Shown: positions 23,529 through 33,661, numbered from the stretch's first letter. The stretch: 64,000 bases of DNA from UMGS1590 sp963558655 (GCA_963558655.1 CAUWHJ010000013.1:20326-84325); one strand, 5' to 3'. Numbers and translations: made by a program. The notes: generated from the letters alone by a model not told the origin.

Positions 23529-24566
23529 TTAAAGCCGCTCAATGGCGGAAACAAGGGCGTCCACCTCTTTCTGCTCAGTCGCCCAACTGGTGCAGAAACG
23601 CACAATATCATGCCCATGCTCATCAACAGCATAGTTTTCAAAAATAAACGTTCTCGCAAACGCCGCCTGCTGCGCCTTGCTCAAAAGCACAAACTGCTGG
23701 TTGGTTGGGCTGTTCACATAAAGCGGCAAGCCCTTTCGCAGAAAGGCGTCACGAATCTGCATTGCCATGGCATCGGCACGCGCACCGATGCGGTGATACG
23801 CCCCTTCCGCAAAGAGCGTGTAAAACTGCACACCCAAGAGCCACCCCTTGGCAAGCACAGCGCCGTTTTGCTTCATATAAGTGCGGAAATGAGGCTTGAG
23901 CACATCGTTGGTAATCACCACTGCCTCGCCAAACAACGCCCCACACTTTGTGCCGCCGATGGTGAACACATCGCACAGTGCCGCCAAATCCCACAGCGTC
24001 ACATCGTTGGCTTCGGCGCCCAACGCATACGCCAGGCGTGCGCCATCAACAAAAAGCAGCATATCGTACTCTTCACACACATCTTTCAGCGCCTGCAATT
24101 CTTCCAGCGAATACAGCGCCCCATACTCCGTTGGCTGCGACACATACACCAGCCGTGGCACCGTCAAATGCTCCGGTGCGCCGCCTTCCGCATACGCCTG
24201 CGCCACCGCACGCACCTGCTCGGCGCCCAGCTTGCCCTCGTGCCCGCATGGCAAAGCAATCACCTGATGCCCCGTGTTTTCTACCGAGCCAGCCTCATGG
24301 CCCACAATGTGCCCCGTTTGCGCGCACACCACACTTTCAATCGGCCGCAGCGCCGCCGCATGAACAATAAAATTCGCCTGTGTGGCCCCCGGCAGAAAAT
24401 GAATGTCCGCATCGTCCCAGCCAATCTCCTCACGCAGCTTATTCGCCGCCGCCGTGCAGAGATCATCGGCGCCATAGCCCGGGAACGTCTCCTCATTCGT
24501 CTTTTCAATGGCTGCCAAAATCTCCGGCAGGCAGCCACGGTTGTAATCGTTGTTGAATCGAATCAT
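23529..24566 (-). CDS. ltaE: Low-specificity L-threonine aldolase
   Basis: A 345-residue fold-type I PLP enzyme that cleaves threonine or allo-threonine to glycine and acetaldehyde. The N-terminal MIRFNNDYNRGCLPEIL, GYGADD, FVDGARLAYAL, and the PLP lysine in TIGGTKCGALFGEA are characteristic. The start at 24566 is chosen for GGAGAAGG 5-6 nt upstream; the frame is open 132 nt further without a binding site. It is transcribed leftward, away from the repeat region at 24.8 kb. Confidence 0.92.
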   Translation of the reverse strand: MIRFNNDYNRGCLPEILAAIEKTNEETFPGYGADDLCTAAANKLREEIGWDDADIHFLPGATQANFIVHAAALRPIESVVCAQTGHIVGHEAGSVENTGHQVIALPCGHEGKLGAEQVRAVAQAYAEGGAPEHLTVPRLVYVSQPTEYGALYSLEELQALKDVCEEYDMLLFVDGARLAYALGAEANDVTLWDLAALCDVFTIGGTKCGALFGEAVVITNDVLKPHFRTYMKQNGAVLAKGWLLGVQFYTLFAEGAYHRIGARADAMAMQIRDAFLRKGLPLYVNSPTNQQFVLLSKAQQAAFARTFIFENYAVDEHGHDIVRFCTSWATEQKEVDALVSAIERL

Positions 24567-24716
24567 CGGTCCTTCTCCTTTGTGCATAGCGTTGCTTTCA
24601 GTATAGCCGCTTGCTGCGAGAATTGCAAACCCTGCACTTGCTAAAAAGTAACGAAACGGTAACAAAATTGCTGTCCGAAATCCCGCGCAGCCAGCCACAT
24701 TTTTTGCACAAGAGAT

Positions 24717-24747
24717 TGGCAGACAGCATAGGACGTATGGTATAATA
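24717..24747 (+). promoter_or_regulatory. Promoter of the tetranucleotide-repeat leader
   Basis: TTGGCA (24717-24722), 19 bp, TATAAT (24742-24747). The spacer is long, but the -10 is consensus and AAGGAGG plus an ATG follow. Confidence 0.5.
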
Positions 24748-24781
24748 AATGAAAGAACTTGAGCAAGGAGGTTGACGCATC

Positions 24782-24865
<84 letters not shown>

Positions 24866-24904
24866 CATAAGTCTGCCTATTTTTTCGTCATCTCTTTCTT
24901 ACAG

Positions 24905-24950
24905 GGCGCATCATGCCCGTGGACTTTCCACGGGTGTGGTGCGCCTTTTT
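24905..24950 (+). terminator. Intrinsic terminator between the repeat uORF and the SLH gene
   Basis: GGCGC (24905-24909) pairs with GCGCC (24941-24945), and CCCGTGGA (24916-24923) with TCCACGGG (24927-24934), then TTTTT. It lies in the leader of the SLH gene, about 110 nt ahead of it. No further promoter is obvious between the two. Confidence 0.75.
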
Positions 24951-25058
24951 GTGTGCCTGGGCATCAGCGCCCGCCCACGCGAAAGCGATGGCTGGCGGCG
25001 GAACGCACACAATAGATGCACTTTTAGATGAGACTTGCAAAAGAAAGGACGATGAACC

Positions 25059-27453
25059 ATGAAAAAACACAGACGAAAACTGCTCAGTGCCCTGCTTGCG
25101 CTTGCACTATTCACCACCACCGTGCCCGTGGCACCGGTGATGGCAGCGCAGGAGAGCGACCACACCCAAACCCTGCCTGCAGAGGACGGTACAGGCGACC
25201 AGCCACTTGTTGATGTGGGCGATACCAACGAACCGACCGGGTCGGTGGCAGACAAGAACCAGTATTGGGATAAAGAAGGCGACAACTGGGAAGCCAAACC
25301 TATTCCAGATCGTGCAACGGAAATTCCAGCGGAAAACCCTCCTATGGACTGGACAGCCAATGGCGAGAATGAAGGTTGGTACATTGTTAAGTCCGATGTG
25401 ACCATCGGCAGTCGTGTCAGTGTAGAGGGCGATGTGCACCTCATTCTCGCCGATGGGGCATCGCTCACTGTGAACGGTGGGATTCAGGTGCAGGACGCGA
25501 ATAAACTCACCATCTACGCCCAATCGACCGGTGACAAGATGGGCACCCTCACGGCGACCGGTGGCGAGAATGCAGCCGGCATCGGCGGCAGTAATGGAAG
25601 GTGCAGGTGGTAGCATCACCATCAATGGCGGTAAGGTAGAGGCGAAAGGCCTTGATGCTGGAGCCGGCATCGGCGGTGGTAATGGCGGTGACGGCGGTAC
25701 CATCACCATCAATGGTGGTACGGTGACGGCGAAAGGTGGCGATATTGGTGCTGGCATCGGCGGCGGTAATAAAGGTGCAGGTGGTACCATCATCATCACT
25801 GGCGGTATGGTGACGGCGAAAGGTAAAGATGGTGGCGCGGGCATCGGTGGCGGTATTGGTGGTGCAGGCGGCAACCTCACCATTAGTGGCGGCACTGTGA
25901 CGGTGACCGGTGGCAGTTATGCAGCCGGCATCGGCAACGGGTATACAGTCGGCAGCGGTGAGGATGATAGCGGCGGCAGTACCACCATCAGTGGCGGTAC
26001 TGTGGAAGCAACCAATATTGATGGCGGCTTCGGCATCAAGGGTACTTTCTCAACCACAACAAAGGATGAGAAAGCCGGTCAGGCAGTGATTGTTGCTTCC
26101 GGCATCTACGATAAATCTCAAAAGGAGTATTGGAGCGGCATTATCTTTGAAGGAAGCAGCGGACAGCTCTATGGTAGCAGCGTCACCCCGATTGAGGATT
26201 TCACCATTCCTGCGGATTCAACCCTGACCATTCCGAAAGGCAAAACCCTGACCATTGACGAAGGCATCACCATGACCAATGACGGCACCATCATCAACAA
26301 CGGCAAGATTATCAATAAGGGCACCATCACTAATAATGGTACGATTGAAGGCAACCAACCGATAGTGCCTGCCACAGGCGTTACCCTTGATAAAACCAGT
26401 TTAACCCTCACCGAAGGGGAGAGCGCACAGCTTACAGCAACGGTAATGCCAGAGAACGCAACGAACAAAGCCGTGACATGGGAAAGCAGTAACACAGATG
26501 TAGCCACAGTTGATGCAGATGGCACCGTGACAGCAGTGAACGCAGGCACGGCGACCATCACAGCAACGGCTGGCGAGGCAGAAGCCACCTGCACCGTCAC
26601 TGTGGAAGCGGACGAACCACCGTTCAGCGGGCACTACACCTATCCGGTGAACGTGGCTGAGACGGAACATGGCAGCATTCTTCTGGCAAAAGAAAACCAC
26701 TACGCTGCGGACGGTGAGAAAGTGTCCTTCACCGTGGTGCCAGATGAGGGCTATGCCACAGACACCGTGACAGTTACTACGAAGGCTGGCAAAGACGTGG
26801 CTGTGACCGATGAAGGCGAAGGCATCTACACCTTCACCATGCCAACAAGCGAAGTCACCCTCGCAGCCACCTTTGTGGAAACAGAAGAACCAGAACCAGA
26901 GCTGCCATTTACTGATGTGAGCGAAGACGACTGGTTCTACGACCCAGTGCGCTGGGCATTCTTAGAAGGCCTTATGACAGGCACCAGCGACACAGAATTT
27001 TCACCAAACCTCGCCACCACCCGTGGCATGATTGTGAGCGTGCTCTATCGTCTGGAAGGCAACCCTGATCTTTCCGACGACATTCTCGGCTACCCATACG
27101 AAGACGTGAACCCAGACGACTGGTACGCCATGCCGGTGTACTGGGCACGACTGCATGGCATCGTGAGCGGATACAGCGACAGCCAATTTGGCCCGAACGA
27201 CGCCATCACCCGTGAACAGCTTGCAGCCATCCTCATGAACTACGCCGACTACAAAGGCATGGACGTGAGCGCACGCGCTGACTTGAGCGCATACAGCGAT
27301 GCGGACACCATTTCGAGCTGGGCAACGGATACCATGCAATGGGCAGTGGCAGAAGGATACATCAGCGGCATGACAGCAGACACCCTTGAACCACAGGGCA
27401 GTGCGACCCGTGCTCAGGTAGCGAGCATCTTCCAACGATTCCTTGCTGAATAA
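25059..27453 (+). pseudogene. SLH-domain surface protein with glycine-rich repeats and BIG2 domain, frameshifted
   Basis: Exported: a signal peptide at the start (KKHRRKLLSALLALALFTTT..., ending VMA). The first frame runs to 25613 and the second, overlapping, to 27453. Removing one A in the AATGGAAGGTGC stretch near 25599 joins them as a continuous glycine-rich repeat region (units like GGTITINGGTVTAKG), giving one protein of about 797 residues. After the repeats come a BIG2 domain (ending ATCTVTVEA), a further beta domain, and three SLH domains (PFTDVSEDDWFYDPVRWAF onward) that bind secondary wall polymer. AAAGGACG precedes the ATG. Loss may be real, phase-variable, or an assembly error in repeats. 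Confidence 0.85.
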
Positions 27454-27465
27454 CAACATATGAAC

Positions 27466-27509
27466 GACCAACACCCGATGCGTTTTGCATTGGGTGTTGG
27501 TCATTTTGT
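27466..27509. terminator. Terminator of the SLH gene
   Basis: GACCAACACCC...GGGTGTTGGTC long stem, followed by ATTTTGTTT. The T-run merges into the first parS site. Confidence 0.9.
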
Positions 27510-27698
27510 TTCACGTGAAACAAGGTGCGAAAAACGGCGAAAAATGTTTCACGTGAAACAATATTCGGTGGCGGTGGCGGAATGTTTCACGTGAAACATG
27601 AAAAAATTGCCGGAAAACGATAGAAATTCACGGCAAACGCTACCATCACTGCAAAAAACAGGCTATAATGAAAATACAACGGTGTTTCACGTGAAACA
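27507..27698. promoter_or_regulatory. Four parS centromere sites
   Basis: Four perfect 16-bp palindromes TGTTTCACGTGAAACA at 27507-27522, 27545-27560, 27583-27598 and 27683-27698. This is the conserved ParB-binding sequence of Bacteria. The sites lie directly upstream of parA-parB, about 25 kb from the dnaA-linked origin, and would nucleate ParB spreading and SMC loading. TATAAT at 27664-27669, between sites three and four, is probably the -10 of parA, so ParB could also regulate the operon. Confidence 0.98.
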
Positions 27699-27723
27699 TC
27701 ATCTATCACAAGGAGGGGACACC

Positions 27724-28485
27724 ATGGGACACATCATTGCCCTTGTGAACCAAAAAGGCGGCGTTGCCAAAACCACCACAGCCATCAATCTGGCGGCGGC
27801 GCTGAACAAAAAGAAGAAAAAAGTGCTGCTGGTGGATTTGGACCCACAGGCCAATGCTACGAGCGGCATTGGGGTGGATAAATCGACGTTATCGCACAGC
27901 ATTTACGATGCGCTGACACGCGGCGTGCCGGTGGAGGAGGTGCGTGTGACAACGTATCGACGCGGGCTGGATCTTTTGCCATCGTCGATGGATTTGGCGG
28001 CAGCAGAGCACGAGCTGAACGCCATGGAGGACCGTGGCACCCATCTACGCACAGTGCTGGCACCGCTGAAGGACGCGTATGACTATATTTTGATTGACTG
28101 CCCGCCATCGCTTGGCATGATTACGATTAACGCCCTGAGCGCTGCTGACCAAATTTATGTGCCGATTCAGAGCGAGTATTACGCCCTGGAAGGCGTGGAG
28201 CAGCTAATGCAGACGGTGACGTTGGTGAAGCAAAGCTATAATCCGGATTTGTACATTGGCGGCATCATCATCACGATGTATGATGGCCGTATGCGATTGT
28301 CGCGCGATGTGGTGGAGACGGTGAAGGGCACGTTTGGCGATGTGGTTTTTAAGACGATGATTCCACGCAATGTGCGTTTGGCTGAGGCACCAAGTTATGG
28401 GCGTGCCATTATTGACTATGAGGCACTTTCTAAAGGGGCTTTGGCGTACAACAACCTGGCAAAGGAAGTGATTAAGCGTGGCTAA
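27724..28485 (+). CDS. parA: Chromosome partitioning ATPase ParA (Soj)
   Basis: A 253-residue ParA/MinD-type ATPase with the deviant Walker A QKGGVAKTTTA, the DLDPQANATSG segment and the IDCPPSLG switch region. It drives origin segregation together with ParB and can modulate DnaA in relatives. The start at 27724 follows AAGGAGGGG; the frame is open further upstream through a parS site, but that part is not coding. It overlaps parB by 8 nt. Confidence 0.97.
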   Translation: MGHIIALVNQKGGVAKTTTAINLAAALNKKKKKVLLVDLDPQANATSGIGVDKSTLSHSIYDALTRGVPVEEVRVTTYRRGLDLLPSSMDLAAAEHELNAMEDRGTHLRTVLAPLKDAYDYILIDCPPSLGMITINALSAADQIYVPIQSEYYALEGVEQLMQTVTLVKQSYNPDLYIGGIIITMYDGRMRLSRDVVETVKGTFGDVVFKTMIPRNVRLAEAPSYGRAIIDYEALSKGALAYNNLAKEVIKRG

Positions 28486-29416
28486 AGAAACAAAGAAGGG
28501 CCTTGGCAAGGGGCTGGGTGCGCTTTTTGGCGGCGATGTGGCGTTGAACACGCTGGTGCAGCCGCCGCAGGCAGGGGCGGATACCTCGGAAGAGGTGGCG
28601 GCGCTGGCGGCAAAGGACGACACCTATATGCAGATGCCGGTGGCGGAGATTCACGAAAATCCGTGGCAGCCACGACAACATTTTGATGAAGATGCACTGA
28701 CCGACCTCACAGAGTCCATTCGTGAAAAGGGCGTGCTCTCGCCGCTCATTGTTTGCAAGAAGGACGGCAAAACGCTGGTGGTGGCTGGCGAGCGCCGTTT
28801 GCGTGCGGCGAAAAACGCTGGTTTGACTGAGGTGCCGGTGATTGTGCGTGATTTGAGCGATGAGGACATGGCACAGATTGCCCTGATTGAGAACATTCAG
28901 CGGGCGGATTTGAACGCCATTGAAGAAGCGAGCGGCTATGCGGCCCTCATCAAACGGTATGGCTACACGCAGCAGCAGCTGGCAGACTTGATGGGCAAGT
29001 CTCGCCCTTATATTGCCAATCTGTTGCGCTTATTGGAGCTGCCGGAAGTGGTGATGGACGCTCTGAAAGAGGGCAAAATCAGCGTCGGTCATGCGCGGGC
29101 GCTGTTGGCGATTAAAGACCCTGAACTGGCGGCTGGTTTGTGCAGTGATGTGATTGCACAGGATCTTTCGGTGCGTGCGCTGGAAAAGATGATTCAGGAC
29201 ATTCAACAGTACAGCGCCAGCTTAGACGAGAAGGTGAAACCGGCACGCAAAAGCCCAAACACCAAGTACCGTGCGCTGTGCGACCAGCTTGGCGAGCGGC
29301 TGCAAACCAAGGTGCAGGTGAGCGGCAGCGGCAAGAAGAGCCATCTTGTCATTGATTTTTACAGCGATGAGGACCTCACGCGTATTCTCGATGTGTTGGG
29401 CATTGAACTGTACTAG
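28478..29416 (+). CDS. parB: Chromosome partitioning protein ParB (Spo0J)
   Basis: A 312-residue CTP-dependent parS-binding clamp. It has an N-terminal KGLGKGLGALFGG, the CTPase/ParB boxes GERRLRAAKNAGL and IALIENIQRADLN, a helix-turn-helix around YTQQQLADLMGKSRPYI, and a C-terminal dimerisation domain. The GTG start at 28478 lies within the end of parA, so translation is coupled. Four matching parS sites lie about 0.8 kb upstream. Confidence 0.97.
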   Translation: MAKETKKGLGKGLGALFGGDVALNTLVQPPQAGADTSEEVAALAAKDDTYMQMPVAEIHENPWQPRQHFDEDALTDLTESIREKGVLSPLIVCKKDGKTLVVAGERRLRAAKNAGLTEVPVIVRDLSDEDMAQIALIENIQRADLNAIEEASGYAALIKRYGYTQQQLADLMGKSRPYIANLLRLLELPEVVMDALKEGKISVGHARALLAIKDPELAAGLCSDVIAQDLSVRALEKMIQDIQQYSASLDEKVKPARKSPNTKYRALCDQLGERLQTKVQVSGSGKKSHLVIDFYSDEDLTRILDVLGIELY

Positions 29417-29425
29417 GAGCATTTT

Positions 29426-30661
29426 ATGAAAAGACAACCTACTCTTGCCATTATTGGCGGCGGCGCATCGGGCATGGCGGCGGCACTTGCGGCTGCTGAC
29501 GGCCGTGTGCGGGTGCAGCTTTACGAGAGCCAGAGCCGACTGGGCCGCAAGCTGTTGGCGACAGGCAACGGACGCTGCAATTTCTCTCATATGGATTTTG
29601 ACGTGGCGAACTATCACGGGCAGCACCCTGCCTTTGTGCGAGACGCCCTGGCACGCTTTGATGAGGCGGATACGCTGGCGTTTTTTGAGGCGCTGGGGCT
29701 GGTGGCGACCACAGACGAGCGCGACCGCTACTATCCGGCATCGCTGCAAGCGCAGGCGGTGCTTGATGTATTGCGTCTGTCGCTGCAAGAGCGCGGTGTG
29801 GAGGTGCTGACGGACACACGCATTACAGGGCTGACGCGAGCGAAAAACGGGCATTTTGTGCTCCAACATGGCAAAGGGCGCAGCCATGCCGATGCGGTGA
29901 TTATCGCCTGCGGCGGCGAAGCAGCGCCAAAGCTCGGCGGCAGCCGAGATGGCTACAAGCTGTTGCAGCAGATGGGGCATACGCTGGTGGCAACGGCGCC
30001 GGGCATTGTACAGCTTGAGGGCGAGGTGCAAAGCCTGAAAGCGGCTGCTGGCTTAAAACGGGACTGTGGCCTCACGCTTCGCAGTGAAGGAAAGATGCTG
30101 GCGCAGGATTGCGGCGAGCTGCTTATCACCGCTTATGGCATTTCCGGCCCGCCGGTGCTCCAATGCTCCGGTTTTGCAGTGCGGGCGCTGGAGCGCGGCG
30201 AACGTGTGGAAGCCGTGATTGACTTTTTTCCGGATGAAAGTGCCAGCGATTTGACAGAGATGCTCCTGGCGCGTCATGCACAGTTTGCCCAGCGCGATGC
30301 GGCGGCGTTCTTTGTGGGGCTGTTGCCACGGCTTTTGGCGCAGTGTGCGCTCAAGGCGTGCGGGGTGCGTCCGCAGGAACGGCTGACACAGGCGCAGGTG
30401 CGTGCGTTGGCAGAAAAACTTCACGCCTGGCCGGTGCGTATCACCGGCAGCCGTGGCTTTGCTGAGGCGCAGGTGACGCTTGGCGGCATCGACACTGCCG
30501 ATTTTGACAGCGCCACGCTTGGCTCGTGGTTGGTGCCACGGCTTTATGCCTGCGGCGAAGTGCTGGACATTGACGGCGACTGCGGCGGTTACAATCTGCA
30601 ATGGGCGTGGTCGTCGGGACGGCTTGCCGGCAGCAGCGCGTTACAAGATTTACTTTATTGA
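29426..30661 (+). CDS. HI0933/YhiN (BaiN-like) family flavoprotein
   Basis: A 411-residue FAD-binding protein. The N-terminal Rossmann motif IIGGGASGMAAALAA and the family segment SRLGRKLLATGNGRCNFSH are clear, as is the C-terminal CGEVLDIDGDCGGYNLQWA. Relatives include the bile-acid-pathway enzyme BaiN, but for most members the substrate is unknown, so no specific reaction is assigned. AGGAGC lies 8 nt before the ATG, 9 nt after parB. It may be part of the par transcription unit. Confidence 0.9.
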   Translation: MKRQPTLAIIGGGASGMAAALAAADGRVRVQLYESQSRLGRKLLATGNGRCNFSHMDFDVANYHGQHPAFVRDALARFDEADTLAFFEALGLVATTDERDRYYPASLQAQAVLDVLRLSLQERGVEVLTDTRITGLTRAKNGHFVLQHGKGRSHADAVIIACGGEAAPKLGGSRDGYKLLQQMGHTLVATAPGIVQLEGEVQSLKAAAGLKRDCGLTLRSEGKMLAQDCGELLITAYGISGPPVLQCSGFAVRALERGERVEAVIDFFPDESASDLTEMLLARHAQFAQRDAAAFFVGLLPRLLAQCALKACGVRPQERLTQAQVRALAEKLHAWPVRITGSRGFAEAQVTLGGIDTADFDSATLGSWLVPRLYACGEVLDIDGDCGGYNLQWAWSSGRLAGSSALQDLLY

Positions 30662-30683
30662 ATAATATAAAGAAGGTGAAAAT

Positions 30684-31376
30684 ATGTCATTGTGGGATAT
30701 TGTGATCGTCCTTGCGGTTTGTCTCGCCATTTTTCGTGGCTATTTCAAGGGTCTTTGCCGCCGTCTCAGCGATTGGGTGGGCATGGTGATTGCCGGCTGT
30801 GTCGCCTGCCTTTCGGTGAATCAGCTCAACGCCTTTGTCACGGGCACTTTCGGCGTGGACGGCCAAAGCAAGCTGGCGCAGTGGCTGGAGGACTATTTTG
30901 CCACCCGTGTGGCGTCTAATCCGGATAATCAGCTGGAAAGCCTCAAGCAATGGGTGGCGAATTTGTTTTTGCCGGACACCTTGAAGGAAAATTTGTACAA
31001 TGCCATTGATAGCTCTGCTGGTGAAATTTATGTGAGCATTTACGAGCAAGTGGCGCGTGCTTTGGCGAACCCTCTGTGGCATTTGGTGCTGATTGTGGTG
31101 GGCACCATGGTGTTTTTTGCGCTGCTTATTCTTGTGGGCGAGCTGTTGGGCATTGTGATGCGGCGTTTCCATGTGACGATGGTGATTGACCGCTTTTTGG
31201 GCGCCATTGCCAGCGGTTTTCTGATGATGATTGTGATTGGGTTGTTCACCGCCATTTGTGTGCTGATTGTGCCGGAAGCATCGGGCTGGTTTGGGCGTGC
31301 GCTGCACAACAGCCTGATGGGGCCTATGCTGAATCAGGCGATAGACGGCCTTATCAAAGGAGGGCTTTTCTTCTAA
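30684..31376 (+). CDS. CvpA-family membrane protein
   Basis: A 230-residue protein with four predicted membrane helices: an N-terminal pair starting LWDIVIVLAVCLAIFRGYFKG and a later pair including LVLIVVGTMVFFALLILVGE. The R-G-Y-x-x-G motif after helix 1 is the usual CvpA signature. CvpA proteins are linked to envelope homeostasis and colicin V production in Proteobacteria; the role in Bacillota is undefined. GAAGGTG precedes the ATG. The next gene starts directly after its stop. Confidence 0.85.
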   Translation: MSLWDIVIVLAVCLAIFRGYFKGLCRRLSDWVGMVIAGCVACLSVNQLNAFVTGTFGVDGQSKLAQWLEDYFATRVASNPDNQLESLKQWVANLFLPDTLKENLYNAIDSSAGEIYVSIYEQVARALANPLWHLVLIVVGTMVFFALLILVGELLGIVMRRFHVTMVIDRFLGAIASGFLMMIVIGLFTAICVLIVPEASGWFGRALHNSLMGPMLNQAIDGLIKGGLFF

Positions 31377-32339
31377 ATGGAGCTTTTTTATAACGACTAC
31401 GCCACCTTCCTCAAGCATTATTATGAAGAGCCGGTGTATAAGATTCCCGTGAATTTGGCAGGCGGCAGCTGTCCGAACAGAGATGGGCGTTTGAGCACGG
31501 GCGGGTGTAGTTTTTGCGATGAGAGCGGCGCCGGTTTTCAGGCGCTGCCGGATGATCTCTCCATTCCCGAGCAGATTGCCGAGAACAAGGCGTTCTATGC
31601 CCGCCGTTTCAAATGCAAGCATTTCATTGTGTATTTGCAGACGTTTTCCAACACTTATATGCCGCTGTCCCGCTTTAAGCGTGTGATTGAAGCTGCCACT
31701 GCCGACCCTGCCATCATTGGCCTTTCCGTGTCCACCCGACCGGATTTGGTGCATCCTGCCTATCTGGAAGCGCTGGCAGAGCTGCGTGAACGTTGCGGCG
31801 GGCTGGATATTGACATTGAACTGGGGCTGCAAACGGTGAATTATCGCACGCTGCAAGCGGTGAACCGTGGGCACACGCTGGCGGCGTTTGTTGATGCGGT
31901 GCCGCGGATTCGCGCCTATGATTTTTCCACCTGCGCCCATGTGATTTTGAACCTTCCCGGCGACGATGCGCTTGATGCCAGAGAAACGGCGCGTATGCTT
32001 TCGGCACTGCACGTGGACATGGTGAAGCTGCACTCGCTGTACATTGTTGGCGGCACACGGTTGGCGAGACAATATGTGCTCGGCGAGTTTGACATGATTA
32101 GCCTGGACGAGTATGTGAATCGGGTGGTGGATTTTCTGGAGCTGCTCGACCCGAAAATTGTCATTCAGCGGCTTGTTGGCAAAGGGCCGCAGGAAAATCT
32201 GATTTTCTGCAACTGGGAAACGAGCTGGTGGAAAATCAAAGACGCCATCAACGCCGAATTTGAACGCCGTGGCACTTATCAGGGCGCGCGCTTCGATTAT
32301 CTGGGCGGTGCGCTGATTGACGATCTGGCGGCGGAGTAA
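31377..32339 (+). CDS. TIGR01212-family (YhcC-like) radical SAM protein
   Basis: A 320-residue radical SAM protein. The cluster cysteines are in NLAGGSCPNRDG and GGCSFCDESGAG, the spaced C-x(n)-C-x2-C form of this family, and the SAM-binding GLSVSTRPD and IELGLQT segments follow. The family is related to the Elp3/HemN type; its substrate is unknown. It lacks the SPASM domain of SCIFF maturases, so it is not the partner of the peptide at 8320. The ATG directly follows the cvpA stop; AAAGGAGG lies about 16 nt before it. Confidence 0.88.
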   Translation: MELFYNDYATFLKHYYEEPVYKIPVNLAGGSCPNRDGRLSTGGCSFCDESGAGFQALPDDLSIPEQIAENKAFYARRFKCKHFIVYLQTFSNTYMPLSRFKRVIEAATADPAIIGLSVSTRPDLVHPAYLEALAELRERCGGLDIDIELGLQTVNYRTLQAVNRGHTLAAFVDAVPRIRAYDFSTCAHVILNLPGDDALDARETARMLSALHVDMVKLHSLYIVGGTRLARQYVLGEFDMISLDEYVNRVVDFLELLDPKIVIQRLVGKGPQENLIFCNWETSWWKIKDAINAEFERRGTYQGARFDYLGGALIDDLAAE

Positions 32340-32369
32340 CGGCAGGCGGAAGAAAGAGGTGAGAAACCC

Positions 32370-33311
32370 ATGCCATTAGACAACCTTTTCACCGTGCCGC
32401 TTTTGGCATCGTTGGAGCCTGATGTGGCTGGCGATGTGGCGGATACAGCGGCAGAGACGGTGGAAACGGTGACAGACAGCGCCATCGACCAACTGGATGC
32501 GCTGAGCGAATTTTTTTCTTTCTTTAATTTGAACAACGTGCTCACCATTGGTGTGCGTGTGCTGGTGATTGTGTTGGTGTTCGTGCTGGCGTATCGTGGG
32601 GCACGCATCTTGGTGAACCGTGCCTACGACACGCGCTATCGCATCAGTCGTGTGAGCGATGAAAACCGCAAGCAATTAGAAACATCGCGCCGTATGGTGC
32701 TGAGTGTGATTTTCTATGCCATGCTCATCATTGGCGCCATGGCGGTGTTGGGCATTTTTGGTTTTGACATTCGCGCCCTGGCAACATCAGCAGGGATTGC
32801 CGGTGCGGCGCTGGTGCTCATTAGCCAGAATGTCATTCTCGACTGGATCAACGGTGTGTTTATTCTTGTGGAGCGGCAGTTCAGCGTGGGCGACTATGTG
32901 AAAATCGGCGAGTACGCCGGCGAGGTGCAGAGCATTACCATTCGCTGTACCGTGATTAAGACCGATTTTAACGAAACTGTGCGGATTCCGAACGGCGATA
33001 TTAACGTGGTGGTCAACTATACGCAGGAGCCTGTGACGGAGTTTTTTGATATTCGTATTCACGATGCCTCAAGGCTCGATGAAGGGCGGGCGGTGCTGGA
33101 AGAAGTGTGCGCCCTGGTGAACGACCGCCATGCCGATGTGCTTGTAGCGCCGTGCCGTGTGCTCGGCGTGCAGGAAATCATCGGCACTGGGCTGACCATG
33201 CGCCTGACCTTTCAGAGCCGTAAGAGCGATACCTATGCCATATTGCGTAGCCTGCGTGAAGAGTGTATTCATGCGCTGAATGCGGTGGGCTTGCAGCAGC
33301 AGCTCAGCTGA
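32370..33311 (+). CDS. Small-conductance mechanosensitive channel, MscS family
   Basis: A 313-residue protein. After an acidic N-terminal stretch come three helices; the pore helix carries ATSAGIAGAALVLISQN, typical of MscS. The beta domain follows with VERQFSVGDYVKIGEYAGEV and RIPNGDI. It releases solutes on hypo-osmotic shock. AGAGGTGAG precedes the ATG. A position close to parB and DUF951 is also seen in other Bacillota. Confidence 0.92.
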   Translation: MPLDNLFTVPLLASLEPDVAGDVADTAAETVETVTDSAIDQLDALSEFFSFFNLNNVLTIGVRVLVIVLVFVLAYRGARILVNRAYDTRYRISRVSDENRKQLETSRRMVLSVIFYAMLIIGAMAVLGIFGFDIRALATSAGIAGAALVLISQNVILDWINGVFILVERQFSVGDYVKIGEYAGEVQSITIRCTVIKTDFNETVRIPNGDINVVVNYTQEPVTEFFDIRIHDASRLDEGRAVLEEVCALVNDRHADVLVAPCRVLGVQEIIGTGLTMRLTFQSRKSDTYAILRSLREECIHALNAVGLQQQLS

Positions 33312-33362
33312 TTTGTCAGCGCATTTGTTTGAAAACAATTTGTCGAGAAAGGAGAAGCAGCC

Positions 33363-33572
33363 ATGCCAATGAAACTCAATGTCGGCGATATGGTCGAACT
33401 AAAAAAAGCCCATCCTTGCGGGAGCAAACAGTTTCTGATTACCCGTGTTGGTATGGACTTTCGTATTCGCTGCCAGGGCTGTGGGCACGAAGCGTGGATT
33501 TCACGCATCAAGCTGGAACGTGCCATTCGCAAGGTGATGCCGCAGGCAGCGGACGACAATGAAGAAAAATAA
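33363..33572 (+). CDS. DUF951 family protein
   Basis: A 69-residue protein. DMVELKKAHPCGS and IRCQGCGHEAWISR, with three cysteines, match the DUF951 family (YyzM in B. subtilis), a small putative zinc- or nucleic-acid-binding protein with no proven role. AAAGGAGAAG precedes the ATG. It is the last gene of the par-to-mscS block. Confidence 0.9.
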   Translation: MPMKLNVGDMVELKKAHPCGSKQFLITRVGMDFRIRCQGCGHEAWISRIKLERAIRKVMPQAADDNEEK

Positions 33573-33587
33573 CTGAAAATAATAAAA

Positions 33588-33654
33588 GTGCTCTTAAAAT
33601 AAGAGCACATAAAAAGGGACAGCAACCGCCAAACGGCTGTACTGTCCCTTTTGT
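33588..33654. terminator. Tandem terminators after the DUF951 gene
   Basis: GTGCTCTT/AAGAGCAC, then a second hairpin AAAAGGGACAG...CTGTCCCTTTT. The second can act on both strands for the convergent gene at 33662. Confidence 0.85.
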
Positions 33655-33661
33655 CTGTTGT

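Noticed and set aside
23166..24644. 492-codon plus-strand ORF
   Set aside because: It starts inside the M18 gene, passes through the 17-bp terminator and then reads antisense to the threonine aldolase. It has no family features.
31377..32339. Radical SAM protein as the SCIFF maturase
   Set aside because: The cysteine spacing and flanking motifs are of the YhcC/TIGR01212 type and there is no C-terminal SPASM cluster domain.
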